From Stenotrophomonas sp. (GTDB lineage Bacteria > Pseudomonadota > Gammaproteobacteria > Xanthomonadales > Xanthomonadaceae), in NCBI GenBank assembly GCA_003484865.1, contig DMZT01000340.1:1-16216 (forward strand): 16,216 nt of DNA, in the 5' to 3' direction. This document shows, in pieces, positions 6,936 to 16,210 of the stretch. The position numbers and the translations under genes were made by a program. Below the pieces are notes generated by a model. That model worked only from the letters and a program-made list of their open reading frames with translations, was not told where the DNA came from and ran no database searches. Position 1 is the first letter of the stretch. Each line of letters opens with the position of its first letter.

Positions 6936-8093
6936 TTACTTGCGCTGGTCGATCGGCACGAAGGCCTGGTCTTCCGGGCCGGTGTAGTTCGCACTCGGGC
7001 GGATGATCTTGCCGTCGATGCGCTGCTCGATGATGTGCGCGCTCCAACCGGAGGTGCGTGCGATCACGAACAACGGAGTGAACATCGCCGTCGGCACGCC
7101 CATCATGTGGTAGCTGACCGCGCTGAACCAGTCCAGGTTCGGGAACATCTTCTTGATGTCCCACATCACCGATTCCAGGCGCTCGGCGATGTCGTACATC
7201 TTGACGTTCTGCTGCTCGGCGGACAGATCGCGCGCGACGTCCTTGATGATGCTGTTGCGCGGATCGCTGACGGTGTAGACCGGGTGGCCGAAACCGATCA
7301 CGACTTCCTTGCGCTCCACGCGGGCCTTGATGTCGGCCTCGGCATCGTCGGGGCTGTCGTAGCGCTTCTGCACTTCGAAGGCCACTTCATTGGCGCCACC
7401 GTGCTTGGGACCGCGCAGCGCACCGATGCCGCCGGTGATCGCGCTGTACATGTCGCTGCCGGTGCCGGCGATGACGCGGCAGGCGAAGGTCGAGGCGTTG
7501 AACTCGTGCTCGGCGTACAGGATCAGCGAGGTATGCATCGCCTTGACCCACGAATCCTGCGGCTTCTCGCCGTGCAGCAGGTGCAGGAAGTGGCCACCGA
7601 TGGAGTCATCATCGGTTTCCACATCGATCGCACGACCGTTGTGGCTCCAGTGGTACCAGTACAGCAGCATCGAACCCAGGCAGGCCATCAGCTTGTCGGC
7701 GATATCGCGCGCGCCGGGATGGTTGTGGTCGTCCTTCTCCGGCGACACGCAGCCGAGCACGGAGACGCCGGTACGCATCACGTCCATCGGGTGCGCCGAC
7801 GGCGGCAGTTCTTCCAGCGCGGCCTTGACCGCGGCCGGGATGCCACGCAGCGACTTCAGCTTGGTCTTGTAGGCGACCAGCTCGGCGCGGGTCGGCAGCT
7901 TGCCATGGACCAGCAGATGCGCGATTTCCTCGAACTCGCTGGTGTTGGCCAGATCGGCGATGTCATACCCGCGGTAATGCAGGTCGTTGCCGCTGCGGCC
8001 GACGGTGCACAGCGCGGTGTTGCCGGCGGCGGTGCCCGACAGGGCGACGGATTTCTTCGGCTTGAAGCCGGGGGCGGTAGTGGTGTCGCTCAT
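6936..8093 (-). CDS. prpC: 2-methylcitrate synthase PrpC
   Basis: PrpC condenses propionyl-CoA with oxaloacetate to give 2-methylcitrate and CoA, the entry step of the cycle. The 385-residue product has the citrate synthase triad His231 (KHGGANE), His270 (GFGHPVY) and Asp321 (NLDWFS). Arg346 (ARTSGWSAH) and Arg365 are in the expected substrate/CoA regions. Its short N-terminus and overall length fit 2-methylcitrate synthases rather than the longer hexameric GltA type. The start at 8093 is fixed by GGAGG 5 bases upstream. It lies 27 bases after prpB, so the two share a transcript. A hairpin pair separates it from acnD. Confidence 0.96.
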   Translation of the reverse strand: MSDTTTAPGFKPKKSVALSGTAAGNTALCTVGRSGNDLHYRGYDIADLANTSEFEEIAHLLVHGKLPTRAELVAYKTKLKSLRGIPAAVKAALEELPPSAHPMDVMRTGVSVLGCVSPEKDDHNHPGARDIADKLMACLGSMLLYWYHWSHNGRAIDVETDDDSIGGHFLHLLHGEKPQDSWVKAMHTSLILYAEHEFNASTFACRVIAGTGSDMYSAITGGIGALRGPKHGGANEVAFEVQKRYDSPDDAEADIKARVERKEVVIGFGHPVYTVSDPRNSIIKDVARDLSAEQQNVKMYDIAERLESVMWDIKKMFPNLDWFSAVSYHMMGVPTAMFTPLFVIARTSGWSAHIIEQRIDGKIIRPSANYTGPEDQAFVPIDQRK

Positions 8094-8120
8094 GATCCCT
8101 CCAGAAAACAGTGTGCGGTC

Positions 8121-9011
8121 TTACTTCTTGGCGGCGAACAACGCATCGAGCTGCTGCTCGAAGGCGTGGTAACCGATACGGTCGTAGAGTTCCTCGCGGG
8201 TCTGCATCGCCTCCACCACATTACGCTGGTGGCCCTCGCGGCGGATGGTCTCATACACGTTCTCTGCCGCCTTGTTGGCAGCGCGGAACGCGGATAGCGG
8301 GAACAGCTGGATGGCGACGCCGGCCGAGGCCAGCTCGTCGCGGCTGAACAGCGGCGTGGCGCCGAACTCGGTGATGTTGGCCAGCACCGGCACCTTCACC
8401 GCATCGACGAAGCGGCGGTAGGTATCCAGATCGTAGGCGGCCTCGGCGAAGATGCCATCGGCACCGGCCTCGACGCAGGCGATGGCGCGTTCGATCGCGG
8501 CATCCACGCCATCGACCTGGATGGCATCGGTGCGTGCGATCAGGAAGAAGTCCGGATCGGTCTTGGCATCGGCGGCGGCCTTGACCCGGTCCACCATCTC
8601 GCCCTGCGACACGATCTCCTTGCCCGGGCGGTGACCGCAGCGCTTGGCGCCGACCTGGTCTTCGATATGGCAGGCGGCCGCGCCGGCCTTGATCAGCGAC
8701 TTGACCGTACGCGCGATGTTGAACGCGCTCGGACCGAAACCGGTGTCGATATCCACCATCAGCGGCAGGTCGCACACATCGGTGATACGTCGCACGTCGA
8801 TCAGCACGTCTTCCAGGGTGTTGATGCCCAGGTCCGGCAGGCCCAGCGAGCCGGCCGCGACGCCGCCGCCGGAGAGGTAGATCGCCCGGTAGCCGGCGCG
8901 CTTGGCCAGCAGCGCGTGGTTGGCGTTGATCGCGCCGATCACCTGCAACGGCGATTCGGCGGCCAGTGCGGCGCGGAAACGGGCGCCAGCGGAAGAAACG
9001 GGGGTGCTCAT
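8121..9011 (-). CDS. prpB: 2-methylisocitrate lyase PrpB
   Basis: PrpB cleaves 2-methylisocitrate to pyruvate and succinate, the last step of the cycle; it is a Mg2+-dependent isocitrate-lyase/PEP-mutase superfamily member. The product is 296 residues, the same as the E. coli enzyme. Cys125 in KRCGH is the catalytic cysteine (Cys123 in E. coli). Asp60, Asp87 and Asp89 (DIDTGFG) match E. coli 58, 85 and 87 with the same offset of two, and Glu117 is in HIEDQ. I chose the ATG at 9011, which has TGGAA about 8 bases upstream; an in-frame ATG at 9023 would add four residues and has a poorer site. It is the first gene of the locus and has a sigma-54 element at 9045-9060, predicting an untranslated leader of about 23 bases. 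Confidence 0.96.
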   Translation of the reverse strand: MSTPVSSAGARFRAALAAESPLQVIGAINANHALLAKRAGYRAIYLSGGGVAAGSLGLPDLGINTLEDVLIDVRRITDVCDLPLMVDIDTGFGPSAFNIARTVKSLIKAGAAACHIEDQVGAKRCGHRPGKEIVSQGEMVDRVKAAADAKTDPDFFLIARTDAIQVDGVDAAIERAIACVEAGADGIFAEAAYDLDTYRRFVDAVKVPVLANITEFGATPLFSRDELASAGVAIQLFPLSAFRAANKAAENVYETIRREGHQRNVVEAMQTREELYDRIGYHAFEQQLDALFAAKK

Positions 9012-9044
9012 GCGACATTCCATCGTGATTGACCCGTTGATAGG

Positions 9045-9060
9045 CGCAAAGGCCGTGCCA
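9045..9060 (-). promoter_or_regulatory. Sigma-54 (-24/-12) promoter for prpB
   Basis: On the minus strand the sequence reads TGGCACG, then GCCT, then TTGCG. This matches the sigma-54 consensus TGGCACG-N4-TTGCW at every invariant position, with the required 10-base spacing between the GG and GC. It predicts transcription starting near 9034, about 23 bases before the prpB ATG. The adjacent gene encodes a sigma-54 activator with an intact GAFTGA loop, so signal and activator agree. Confidence 0.92.
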
Positions 9061-9076
9061 GGTGACAAGTGTTTGA

Positions 9077-9162
9077 TTTCATTGAGGCAGCGAGGTGACT
9101 GCGACGTTTCACCTTGAAACATTGAAACATCTGTAACATGGCTGAAACTGAACCATTGAAAC
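9077..9162. promoter_or_regulatory. TGAAAC/GTTTCA repeat cluster, candidate PrpR binding sites
   Basis: A perfect palindrome GTTTCA-CCT-TGAAAC lies at 9106-9120. Further TGAAAC copies start at 9123, 9143 and 9157, and a degenerate palindrome TTTCATTGA lies at 9077-9085. Relative to the predicted prpB start the cluster spans about -43 to -128, where enhancer-binding activators usually bind. The last copy ends 6 bases before the prpR ATG, so PrpR may also control its own gene. Assignment to PrpR is inference from position and repetition. Confidence 0.75.
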
Positions 9163-9168
9163 AGCCTC

Positions 9169-10791
<1,623 letters not shown>

Positions 10792-10803
10792 ACAGACCGC
10801 GCG

Positions 10804-11259
10804 TCAGCCAGCCGGATCCAGCGGCAGCCGGAAATACACCACGCGCTCGGTTTCCTCGAATCCACAGGCCCGGTGCGCCGCCTGGGCAGTCACGTCTTCA
10901 AGCCGGCTGTCGGAGGCCAGCTCACTGCAGCCCTTTGCGCGCGTCCACGCCTTGGCCGCCGCCAGCAGCGCGCGGCCCAGGCCACGTCCCTGCCAGTCCG
11001 GCTGCACGTACCAGCCTTCCAGGAAGCCGACCGGCGTGGTCTCGGTTCCGTTGACGTAGTCGTGCCGGAGCCGCACCTCGGCAAATCCGACCGCTGCATC
11101 GGCGCAGGCCAGGAAGACGGCAGCGTCGGCGTCAGCCAGGGCGTCCTGGAGCTCCCCCAGCGTCTCATCGGCATCAGGCCACAGACCCCGCCGCAGGCTT
11201 GCCCACGCCGTGGCGTCCACACGCGTCGCGTGCCGGATGACCGGCGCGGCGGCGTTCAC
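10804..11259 (-). CDS. aac(6'): AAC(6')-type aminoglycoside N-acetyltransferase (GNAT)
   Basis: This GNAT acetyltransferase of 151 residues has the full pattern of 6'-N-acetyltransferases that modify aminoglycosides with acetyl-CoA. It reads LWPDADETL near residue 27, DYVNG (68-72), [10 protein letters not shown] (76-85), the acetyl-CoA loop QGRGLGRA (90-97), CSELASDS (111-118) and [11 protein letters not shown] (133-143). From memory it is close to the chromosomal AAC(6')-Iz type of Stenotrophomonas. The start is ambiguous. The GTG at 11259 overlaps the pdxH stop as GTGA and lines up with the recalled family N-terminus, so I use it; a GTG at 11283 (eight more residues) has a better upstream site. 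No own promoter is visible, so it should be read through from pdxH. The true substrate and any resistance level cannot be known from sequence. Confidence 0.85.
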   Translation of the reverse strand: MNAAAPVIRHATRVDATAWASLRRGLWPDADETLGELQDALADADAAVFLACADAAVGFAEVRLRHDYVNGTETTPVGFLEGWYVQPDWQGRGLGRALLAAAKAWTRAKGCSELASDSRLEDVTAQAAHRACGFEETERVVYFRLPLDPAG

Positions 11260-11855
11260 GGGAACAACATCCGCTTGCTCCACTGCCCGTCCACACCGGT
11301 CTCATAGCACCAGCGCTCGTGCAGACGGAACTGCGCGCCGTACCAGAACTCGATCCGCTGCGGCACCACGCGCAGGCCGCTCCAGCCGTCCGGACGCGGC
11401 ACGTCGCGGCCCTCGAAGCTGGCCTCGGTGGCCGCCACGCGTGCGTCGAATGCTTCGCGCGAGGCCAGCGTCTTCGATTGCAGTGACGCCCAGGCGCCGA
11501 TCTGGCTCATGCGCGGGCGCGAAGCGAAGTACGCATCGGCCTCGGCGTCGCTGACCTTCTCCACCAAGCCTTCGATCCGCACCTGGATGCCGGCTTCGCG
11601 CAGGCTGCGCCACAGGAACAGCAGCGCGGCGCGTGGATTGGCCTGCAGTTCACGCCCCTTGTGGCTGTCCAGATGGGTATAGAACACGAAGCCGCGCTCG
11701 TCGAACGCCTTCAGCAACACGGTCCGCGCGGAGGGCTGGCCGTTCGGGTCGGCCGTGGCCACCGTCATCGCATTCGGTTCGACTTCGCGGCTTGCCTTGG
11801 CTTCTTCGAACAGCCCGGCAAAGGTGGACAACGCTTCGGCATACAGATCGGTCAT
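11256..11855 (-). CDS. pdxH: Pyridoxine/pyridoxamine 5'-phosphate oxidase PdxH
   Basis: PdxH oxidises pyridoxine or pyridoxamine 5'-phosphate to pyridoxal 5'-phosphate, using FMN and O2. The product is 199 residues, the common length in this family. FMN-binding blocks ARTVLLK (43-49), [13 protein letters not shown] (58-70), [10 protein letters not shown] (73-82) and QVRIEG (91-96) are present. The C-terminal substrate block reads [17 protein letters not shown] (165-181), with the conserved RLH. The frame is open to 11945, but the ATG at 11855 gives the family N-terminus; its ribosome-binding site (AAGAAAA) is poor. It is divergent from the kinase gene across 41 bases, and its stop overlaps the start of the downstream acetyltransferase gene. 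Confidence 0.95.
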   Translation of the reverse strand: MTDLYAEALSTFAGLFEEAKASREVEPNAMTVATADPNGQPSARTVLLKAFDERGFVFYTHLDSHKGRELQANPRAALLFLWRSLREAGIQVRIEGLVEKVSDAEADAYFASRPRMSQIGAWASLQSKTLASREAFDARVAATEASFEGRDVPRPDGWSGLRVVPQRIEFWYGAQFRLHERWCYETGVDGQWSKRMLFP

Positions 11856-11896
11856 GGCGGTTTTCTTGTCACGCGGTTTGGGTTTATTGTCGCTGC

Positions 11897-12724
11897 ATGC
11901 CTGCACCTGCGTACATGCCCCCGACGAAAGGTTTTCCGGATGCACTGGTCGCGCAGGCGCTTGACGACGCGCTGAACTGCGGCGCGGCCGTTCCAGTATT
12001 GGCGATCAGCGGCCTGCAGGGGAGCGGCAAATCGACGCTGGCGGCCCAGGTGGTCGCATTGGCGGCATCGCGCGGCCTGCGCGCGGCCATGCTCTCCATC
12101 GACGATGTGTACCTCACCCGTGCCCAGCGCCAACGTCTGGCGCGGCAGGTGCACCCGCTGCTGCTGACCCGCGGCCCGCCGGGCACCCACGATCTGGCCC
12201 TGGCCCATGCCACCTTGGACGCGGTCGCGGCCGGCGGCCCGGTCGCCCTGCCCCGTTTCGACAAACTGGCCGACGAGCGCCTGCCCGAAAAGGACTGGCC
12301 GCGCCTCGACGGCCCGCTCGACCTGCTGGTGTTCGAAGGCTGGTTCCTGGGCACGCCGGCACAGGACGAGGCCGACCTGGATCCACCGCTCAACGCACTC
12401 GAGCGCGACGCCGATGCCGACGGCCGCTGGCGCCGCTGGTGCAATCACGCGCTCGCGCAGGACTACCCCGCGCTGTGGCAGCGTTGCGACCGGCTGTGGT
12501 TCCTCCAGCCGCCGGACTTCTCGGTGATCCCGCGCTGGCGCTGGCAGCAGGAGCAGAACCTGCAGGCCGCCCAACCCGACCGCAGCAGCATGAGCCGCGC
12601 CCAGCTGGAGCGCTTCGTGCAGTACTACGAACGGGTCAGCCGGCAGGCGCTGCGTACGTTGCCGGCGCTGGCCGATACGGTGATCGCACTGGACGAACAG
12701 CGCCGGATCGTCGCGCCGCGCTGA
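11897..12724 (+). CDS. P-loop kinase of the D-glycerate 3-kinase / YGR205w type
   Basis: This 275-residue P-loop kinase has Walker [10 protein letters not shown] (39-47), LSIDDVYLT (67-75), [10 protein letters not shown] (91-100), PRFDK (119-123), a Walker-B-like strand [10 protein letters not shown] (143-152) and QQEQNL (217-222). This motif series is that of the plant/cyanobacterial D-glycerate 3-kinase and yeast YGR205w/Tda10 group. Phosphorylation of D-glycerate to 3-phosphoglycerate is the likeliest reaction, but the bacterial members are poorly characterised. The frame is open 88 codons upstream, across pdxH; I take the ATG at 11897 because only this part resembles the family, and an ATG at 11915 is also possible. 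No clear ribosome-binding site is seen. It is convergent with the dodecin gene, 26 bases away. Confidence 0.8.
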   Translation: MPAPAYMPPTKGFPDALVAQALDDALNCGAAVPVLAISGLQGSGKSTLAAQVVALAASRGLRAAMLSIDDVYLTRAQRQRLARQVHPLLLTRGPPGTHDLALAHATLDAVAAGGPVALPRFDKLADERLPEKDWPRLDGPLDLLVFEGWFLGTPAQDEADLDPPLNALERDADADGRWRRWCNHALAQDYPALWQRCDRLWFLQPPDFSVIPRWRWQQEQNLQAAQPDRSSMSRAQLERFVQYYERVSRQALRTLPALADTVIALDEQRRIVAPR

Positions 12725-12750
12725 CCGCGGCATCGACGGAAACGCAGCAC

Positions 12751-12954
12751 TCAGCCGACCAGGAAGGTCACCCGCAGATTCACCCGCCATTCGGTGATGT
12801 TGCCCTCGCCATCGGTGACGACCTTGGTTTCATTGATCCAGGCGCCCTGGATGCCCTTGACCGTCTCGGCCACCTTCTTCAGGCCGCTGCGTACCGCGTC
12901 CTCGACGCTGGTCTTGGAGGACGCGTTGATCTCGATGATTTTGGCGACGGACAT
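12751..12954 (-). CDS. Dodecin family flavin-binding protein
   Basis: The 67-residue product begins [20 protein letters not shown], followed by an amphipathic helix ([17 protein letters not shown]) and strands [10 protein letters not shown] and [13 protein letters not shown]. This is the beta-alpha-beta-beta dodecin fold, which forms a hollow dodecamer storing flavins. The length matches the family (about 66-71). Trp48 in the GAWINE stretch fits the flavin-stacking tryptophan of bacterial dodecins. The ATG at 12954 is supported by GGAG about 8 bases upstream; the 19 extra upstream codons of open frame are not family-like. It is divergent from aroK, and a strong hairpin (12987-13009) sits in its presumed leader. 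Confidence 0.93.
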   Translation of the reverse strand: MSVAKIIEINASSKTSVEDAVRSGLKKVAETVKGIQGAWINETKVVTDGEGNITEWRVNLRVTFLVG

Positions 12955-12986
12955 GGGGCACTCCGGTGGCGCGCGGGAGAGTCCGC

Positions 12987-13009
12987 GCCGGCCCACCATG
13001 GGGGCCGGC
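12987..13009. other. Strong hairpin in the dodecin-aroK divergent gap
   Basis: GCCGGCCC and GGGCCGGC form a perfect 8-bp GC stem around ACCATGG. It lies 33 bases before the dodecin ATG and 41 bases before the aroK ATG, so it is in the 5' region of at least one of them. It resembles a REP core without the GTAG head. Function unknown. Confidence 0.45.
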
Positions 13010-13035
13010 ACGTAAAGGCGATGGCACGGAGATGT

Positions 13036-13041
13036 TAGGAT
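13036..13041 (+). promoter_or_regulatory. Possible -10 box for aroK, near-leaderless
   Basis: TAGGAT ends 8 bases before the aroK ATG at 13050, so a transcript from it would start at or next to the start codon. No convincing -35 is visible, and a GAGGG/AGGA ribosome-binding signal overlaps the same stretch. This is a weak call. Confidence 0.3.
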
Positions 13042-13049
13042 CGAGGGTA

Positions 13050-13592
13050 ATGAATCCCGCGCCGAACCTCATCCTGATTGGCCCGATGGGCGCCGGCAAA
13101 ACCTGCATCGGGCGCCGGCTGGCCGAGCGCTTCACGCTGGACTTCGTGGACGCCGACCAGGCCATCGTGGACAGCACCGGCGCCAGCATTCCGGCGATCT
13201 TCGAACACTCCGGGGAGGCCGGCTTCCGCCAGCACGAGCGCCAGGTCCTGCACGCCCTGCTGGACGGCCACGGCCAACTGGTCTCCACCGGCGGTGGCGC
13301 GGTGCTGGATCCGGACAACCGCGCCGCGATCGCACGCCGGGGTTTCGTGGTCTACCTGCGGGTCAGCGTGCCAGCCCAGCTGGAGCGGCTGGCCCGTGAC
13401 CGCGGCCGCCCGCTGCTGCAGCGGCCGGACCGCGAACAGGTCCTGCACGACATGGCCGCTGCCCGCGACCCGCTCTACCAGGGCCTGGCCGATCTCACCC
13501 TGGATACCGATCTCTACACGCCCGCCGAGGCCACCGCGCAGCTGGTGCTGCGCCTGGCCGCGCAGTGGCAGCGACAGGAAACACCCGAATGA
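13050..13592 (+). CDS. aroK: Shikimate kinase AroK
   Basis: AroK phosphorylates shikimate to shikimate 3-phosphate in aromatic amino-acid and chorismate synthesis. The 180-residue product has Walker A GPMGAGKT (11-18), Asp36 in VDADQ, Arg60 in GEAGFRQHE, the GGG substrate loop (81-83), the lid arginine Arg120 (DRGRPLL) and Arg139 in AAARDPLY. I use the ATG at 13050, which gives the standard N-terminus ([14 protein letters not shown]); an ATG at 13032 would add six residues. It overlaps aroB by ATGA and forms the usual aroKB pair. Confidence 0.96.
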   Translation: MNPAPNLILIGPMGAGKTCIGRRLAERFTLDFVDADQAIVDSTGASIPAIFEHSGEAGFRQHERQVLHALLDGHGQLVSTGGGAVLDPDNRAAIARRGFVVYLRVSVPAQLERLARDRGRPLLQRPDREQVLHDMAAARDPLYQGLADLTLDTDLYTPAEATAQLVLRLAAQWQRQETPE

Positions 13593-14698
13593 CCCCCTCC
13601 CCGCGTACCGTTGCCGTCAGCGGCGACACCCCCTACACCATCCACATCGGCCCGGGCCTGCTCGGCCACGGGGAGCTGCTGGCCCGCCACGTGCGCGGCC
13701 GCCATGTGCTGCTGCTCAGCGATTCCTCGGTCGCCCCACTGTATCTGGCCGGAGTGAAGTCGGCGCTGCTGGCCGCGCGCCCGGATCTGCTGATCGGTGC
13801 GCTGGTGCTGCCGGCCGGCGAAGCCTCCAAGACCTTGGCCCACTTCGGCGATGCGATCACCGCACTGGCCGCCCTCGGCGCCACCCGAGATGCCTGCGTG
13901 ATGGCCCTCGGTGGCGGCGTCGCTGGCGACCTGGCCGGCTTCGCAGCCGCCTGCTGGATGCGCGGCGTGGACTGCGTGCAGTTGCCGACGTCACTGCTGG
14001 CGATGGTCGACTCCTCGGTCGGGGGCAAGACCGCAGTGGACATTCCCGAAGGCAAGAACCTGGTCGGCGCCTTCCACCCGCCGCGCGCCGTGATCGCCGA
14101 TACCGCCGCCCTGTGTACCCTGCCGCCGCGTGAGCTGCGTGCCGGCCTAGCCGAGGTGATCAAATACGGTGCGATCCGCGACCCGTTGTTTTTCCAGTGG
14201 CTGCAGGCCGAACACGCCGCGCTGCTGGCCGGCGACGACACCGCGCTGGCCCAGGCCATCGCGCGCAGCTGCGAGCACAAGGCCGAGATCGTGGCGCGCG
14301 ATCCGCTGGAAAAAGGCGAGCGTGCCCTGCTCAACCTGGGCCACACCTTCGGCCACGCGATCGAAACCGAACAGGGCTACGGCGCACCGGGCAACGACAA
14401 CCTCAACCACGGCGAAGCCGTCGCGGTCGGCATGGTCCTGGCCGCACGCCTGTCGGCCCGGCTGGGCATGAGCGAGGACGCCGACACCGACCAGCTGCGC
14501 GAGCTGCTGCTGCGCTACGAACTGCCGGTGGCCATTCCTGCCGGCCTGCAGCCTGAGGCGCTGCTGGCCCGGATGCGGCTGGACAAGAAGAACGTCGCCG
14601 GCCGCCTGCGCCTGGTGCTGTGGCGTGGGATCGGCCGGGCCGAAGTGGTCGCCGATGTCGACGAGGCCGACGTGCTGCGCGTGCTCGCCGCCGGCTGA
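13589..14698 (+). CDS. aroB: 3-dehydroquinate synthase AroB
   Basis: AroB converts DAHP to 3-dehydroquinate, using NAD+ and a divalent metal. The product is 369 residues. NAD and substrate motifs are [13 protein letters not shown] (106-118), [19 protein letters not shown] (133-151) and [11 protein letters not shown] (155-165). Metal-ligand candidates are Glu189 (GLAEVIKYG), His252 ([11 protein letters not shown]) and His274 (NHGEAVAVG). Between the last two, the loop [15 protein letters not shown] is about five residues longer than my recollection of the E. coli enzyme (GYGNWLHGEA). The start at 13589 overlaps the aroK stop (ATGA), with AGGAA about 9 bases before it. It is cotranscribed with aroK; the WGR gene follows after 71 bases. 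Confidence 0.96.
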   Translation: MTPSPRTVAVSGDTPYTIHIGPGLLGHGELLARHVRGRHVLLLSDSSVAPLYLAGVKSALLAARPDLLIGALVLPAGEASKTLAHFGDAITALAALGATRDACVMALGGGVAGDLAGFAAACWMRGVDCVQLPTSLLAMVDSSVGGKTAVDIPEGKNLVGAFHPPRAVIADTAALCTLPPRELRAGLAEVIKYGAIRDPLFFQWLQAEHAALLAGDDTALAQAIARSCEHKAEIVARDPLEKGERALLNLGHTFGHAIETEQGYGAPGNDNLNHGEAVAVGMVLAARLSARLGMSEDADTDQLRELLLRYELPVAIPAGLQPEALLARMRLDKKNVAGRLRLVLWRGIGRAEVVADVDEADVLRVLAAG

Positions 14699-14757
14699 GC
14701 CTGCGACCTTCCGCCGCACCTGCCCCGACGCTGACGGCCACCTCCGGCGTTCACGGC

Positions 14758-14763
14758 TACAAT
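14758..14763 (+). promoter_or_regulatory. -10 box of a probable leaderless promoter for the WGR gene
   Basis: TACAAT matches the sigma-70 -10 consensus at 5 of 6 positions and ends 6 bases before the ATG at 14770, placing the transcription start on or next to the start codon. No good -35 is visible; CTGACG at 14731 gives a 21-base spacer, which is too long. The gene also lacks a Shine-Dalgarno sequence, consistent with leaderless translation. Confidence 0.5.
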
Positions 14764-14769
14764 CGGGGC

Positions 14770-15021
14770 ATGCGCGTCTTCCTGCACCAACACGCCCGCG
14801 GTGCCGATCCGGCCCGCTATCTCCAGCTCACCCTGCAACCGGACCTGTTCGGCGGCTGGGAGCTGCTGCTCGAATCTGGCCCGATCGGCGGGCGCGGGCA
14901 ACTGCGGCGCGAGCTGCATCTGCAGCAAGACCTGGCGCTGGCCGCGTTCGAGAAGGCGCGCGACGCGCACCTGCATCGCGGCTACGAAGTGACCTACACC
15001 AGCGGTGATCCGCCGCCTTGA
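14770..15021 (+). CDS. Small WGR-domain protein
   Basis: This 83-residue product is nearly all one WGR domain: [17 protein letters not shown], then [18 protein letters not shown], then [22 protein letters not shown] domains occur in PARPs and in small bacterial proteins and are thought to bind nucleic acid; the role of stand-alone bacterial versions is unknown. The Trp-Gly-Arg signature is altered here (SGPIGGRG), though the DLFGGW and RGY landmarks remain. I chose the ATG at 14770 because the 50 upstream codons overlap aroB and are not domain-like. It sits between aroB and hemE on the same strand, 71 bases after the first and 76 before the second. Confidence 0.85.
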   Translation: MRVFLHQHARGADPARYLQLTLQPDLFGGWELLLESGPIGGRGQLRRELHLQQDLALAAFEKARDAHLHRGYEVTYTSGDPPP

Positions 15022-15097
15022 GCGGCCATCGCACCGCCATCGCCCTACCGCCATACCCCCTTCGGCCCCGCGCCACCAGATCCCAAGGAAGCGTTCC

Positions 15098-16171
15098 GTG
15101 ACCAGCCCCTCCCGCCATGATCGCCTGCTGCGCGCCCTGCGCCGCGAACCGGTGGACTGCACCCCCGTCTGGCTGATGCGCCAGGCCGGCCGTTACCTGC
15201 CCGAGTACCGCGCCACCCGCGCCAAGGCCGGCAGTTTCCTGGCGATGGCCAAGAACCCGGACATCGCCTGCGAAGTCACCCTGCAGCCGCTGCGCCGCTT
15301 CGACCTCGATGCCGCCATCCTGTTCTCGGACATCCTCACCATCCCCGACGCGATGGGCCTGGAGCTGTACTTCGTCGAAGGCGAAGGCCCGAAGTTCCGC
15401 CACCCCGTCCGCGATGCGGCCGCCATCGCCAAGCTGGCCGTGCCGGACATGGAAACCGAACTGCGCTACGTGATGGACGCCGTCCGCGTGATCCGCCGCG
15501 AACTCGATGGCAGCGTGCCCTTGATCGGCTTCTCCGGCAGCCCGTGGACGCTGGCCTGCTACATGGTCGAAGGCGGCGGCAGCAAGGACTTCGCCCGCAT
15601 CAAGGCGATGGCCCTGAACGAACCGGCCGCCCTGCACCAGCTGCTCTCGGTCGTCACCGACGCGGTGATCGCCTACCTTGCCGCCCAGCGCGCGGCCGGC
15701 TCGCAGGTCCTGCAGGTGTTCGACACCTGGGGCGGCGTACTCAGCCCCACCATGTACCGCGAATTTTCCCTGCGCTACCTGACCCGCATCGCCCAGGAAC
15801 TCGAACGCGGTGAGGGTGCCGAACGCACCCCGCTGATCCTGTTCGGCAAAGGCACCGGCCTGCATCTCGGCGCCCTCGCCGACACCGGCGCGGACGCCCT
15901 CGGTGTCGACTGGACGCTGGACCTCGCCGACGCCGTCGCCCGCACAGGCGGCCGCGTCGCCCTGCAGGGCAACCTCGACCCCACCACCCTGTACGGCAAT
16001 CCCGCCGCCATCGAACGCGCCGCCGGCCAGGTGCTCGACAGCTACGCCCAAGGCAACGGCGGCTCGCGCGAAGGCCACGTCTTCAACCTTGGCCACGGCA
16101 TGTCGCCCGACATGAATCCCGACCATGTCCAGGTGCTGGTGGAAGCTGTACACCGCTTGAGCCGACGCTGA
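15098..16171 (+). CDS. hemE: Uroporphyrinogen decarboxylase HemE
   Basis: HemE removes the four acetate carboxyls of uroporphyrinogen III to give coproporphyrinogen III in haem synthesis; it is cytosolic and needs no cofactor. The product is 357 residues. The signature [16 protein letters not shown] (23-38) contains Arg28 and Arg32. Asp78 (ILFSDIL) is the key catalytic aspartate, [16 protein letters not shown] is the second signature, and His333 lies in [10 protein letters not shown]. The start is GTG at 15098, with AAGGAAG about 7 bases upstream. The frame is open to 15005, but those residues are not family-like and no better start exists. It is the last gene of the plus-strand group and is followed by a SMAG-type repeat. 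Confidence 0.96.
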   Translation: MTSPSRHDRLLRALRREPVDCTPVWLMRQAGRYLPEYRATRAKAGSFLAMAKNPDIACEVTLQPLRRFDLDAAILFSDILTIPDAMGLELYFVEGEGPKFRHPVRDAAAIAKLAVPDMETELRYVMDAVRVIRRELDGSVPLIGFSGSPWTLACYMVEGGGSKDFARIKAMALNEPAALHQLLSVVTDAVIAYLAAQRAAGSQVLQVFDTWGGVLSPTMYREFSLRYLTRIAQELERGEGAERTPLILFGKGTGLHLGALADTGADALGVDWTLDLADAVARTGGRVALQGNLDPTTLYGNPAAIERAAGQVLDSYAQGNGGSREGHVFNLGHGMSPDMNPDHVQVLVEAVHRLSRR

Positions 16172-16183
16172 TCGCCATCGGCA

Positions 16184-16210
16184 GGTAGCCGGCCAGCGGC
16201 CGGCACTACC
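16184..16210. repeat. SMAG/REP-type GTAG palindrome after hemE
   Basis: GTAG is followed by GCCGGCC, AGC and GGCCGGC (sharing the G), then A and CTAC. On the minus strand this reads GTAG-T-GCCGGCC-GCT-GGCCGGC, the layout of the GTAG-headed REP elements known as SMAG in Stenotrophomonas. Both strands carry the GTAG head. It starts 13 bases after the hemE stop, so it may also end the transcript or protect its 3' end. Confidence 0.82.

Noticed and set aside
7035..8297. Plus-strand open frame opposite prpC
   Set aside because: Antisense shadow of a gene with an intact catalytic triad; no domain seen.
9106..9162. TGAAAC repeats as a CRISPR-like array
   Set aside because: The units are 6-7 bases with irregular spacing and there are no spacers of constant length; they fit transcription factor sites.
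11633..11896. N-terminal extension of the P-loop kinase across pdxH
   Set aside because: The extra 88 residues are Arg/Pro/Ser-rich out-of-frame pdxH antisense and not part of the kinase family.
14828..16153. Minus-strand open frame opposite hemE
   Set aside because: Antisense shadow; the translation is repetitive and Gly/Ala/His-rich, while hemE has all signatures.
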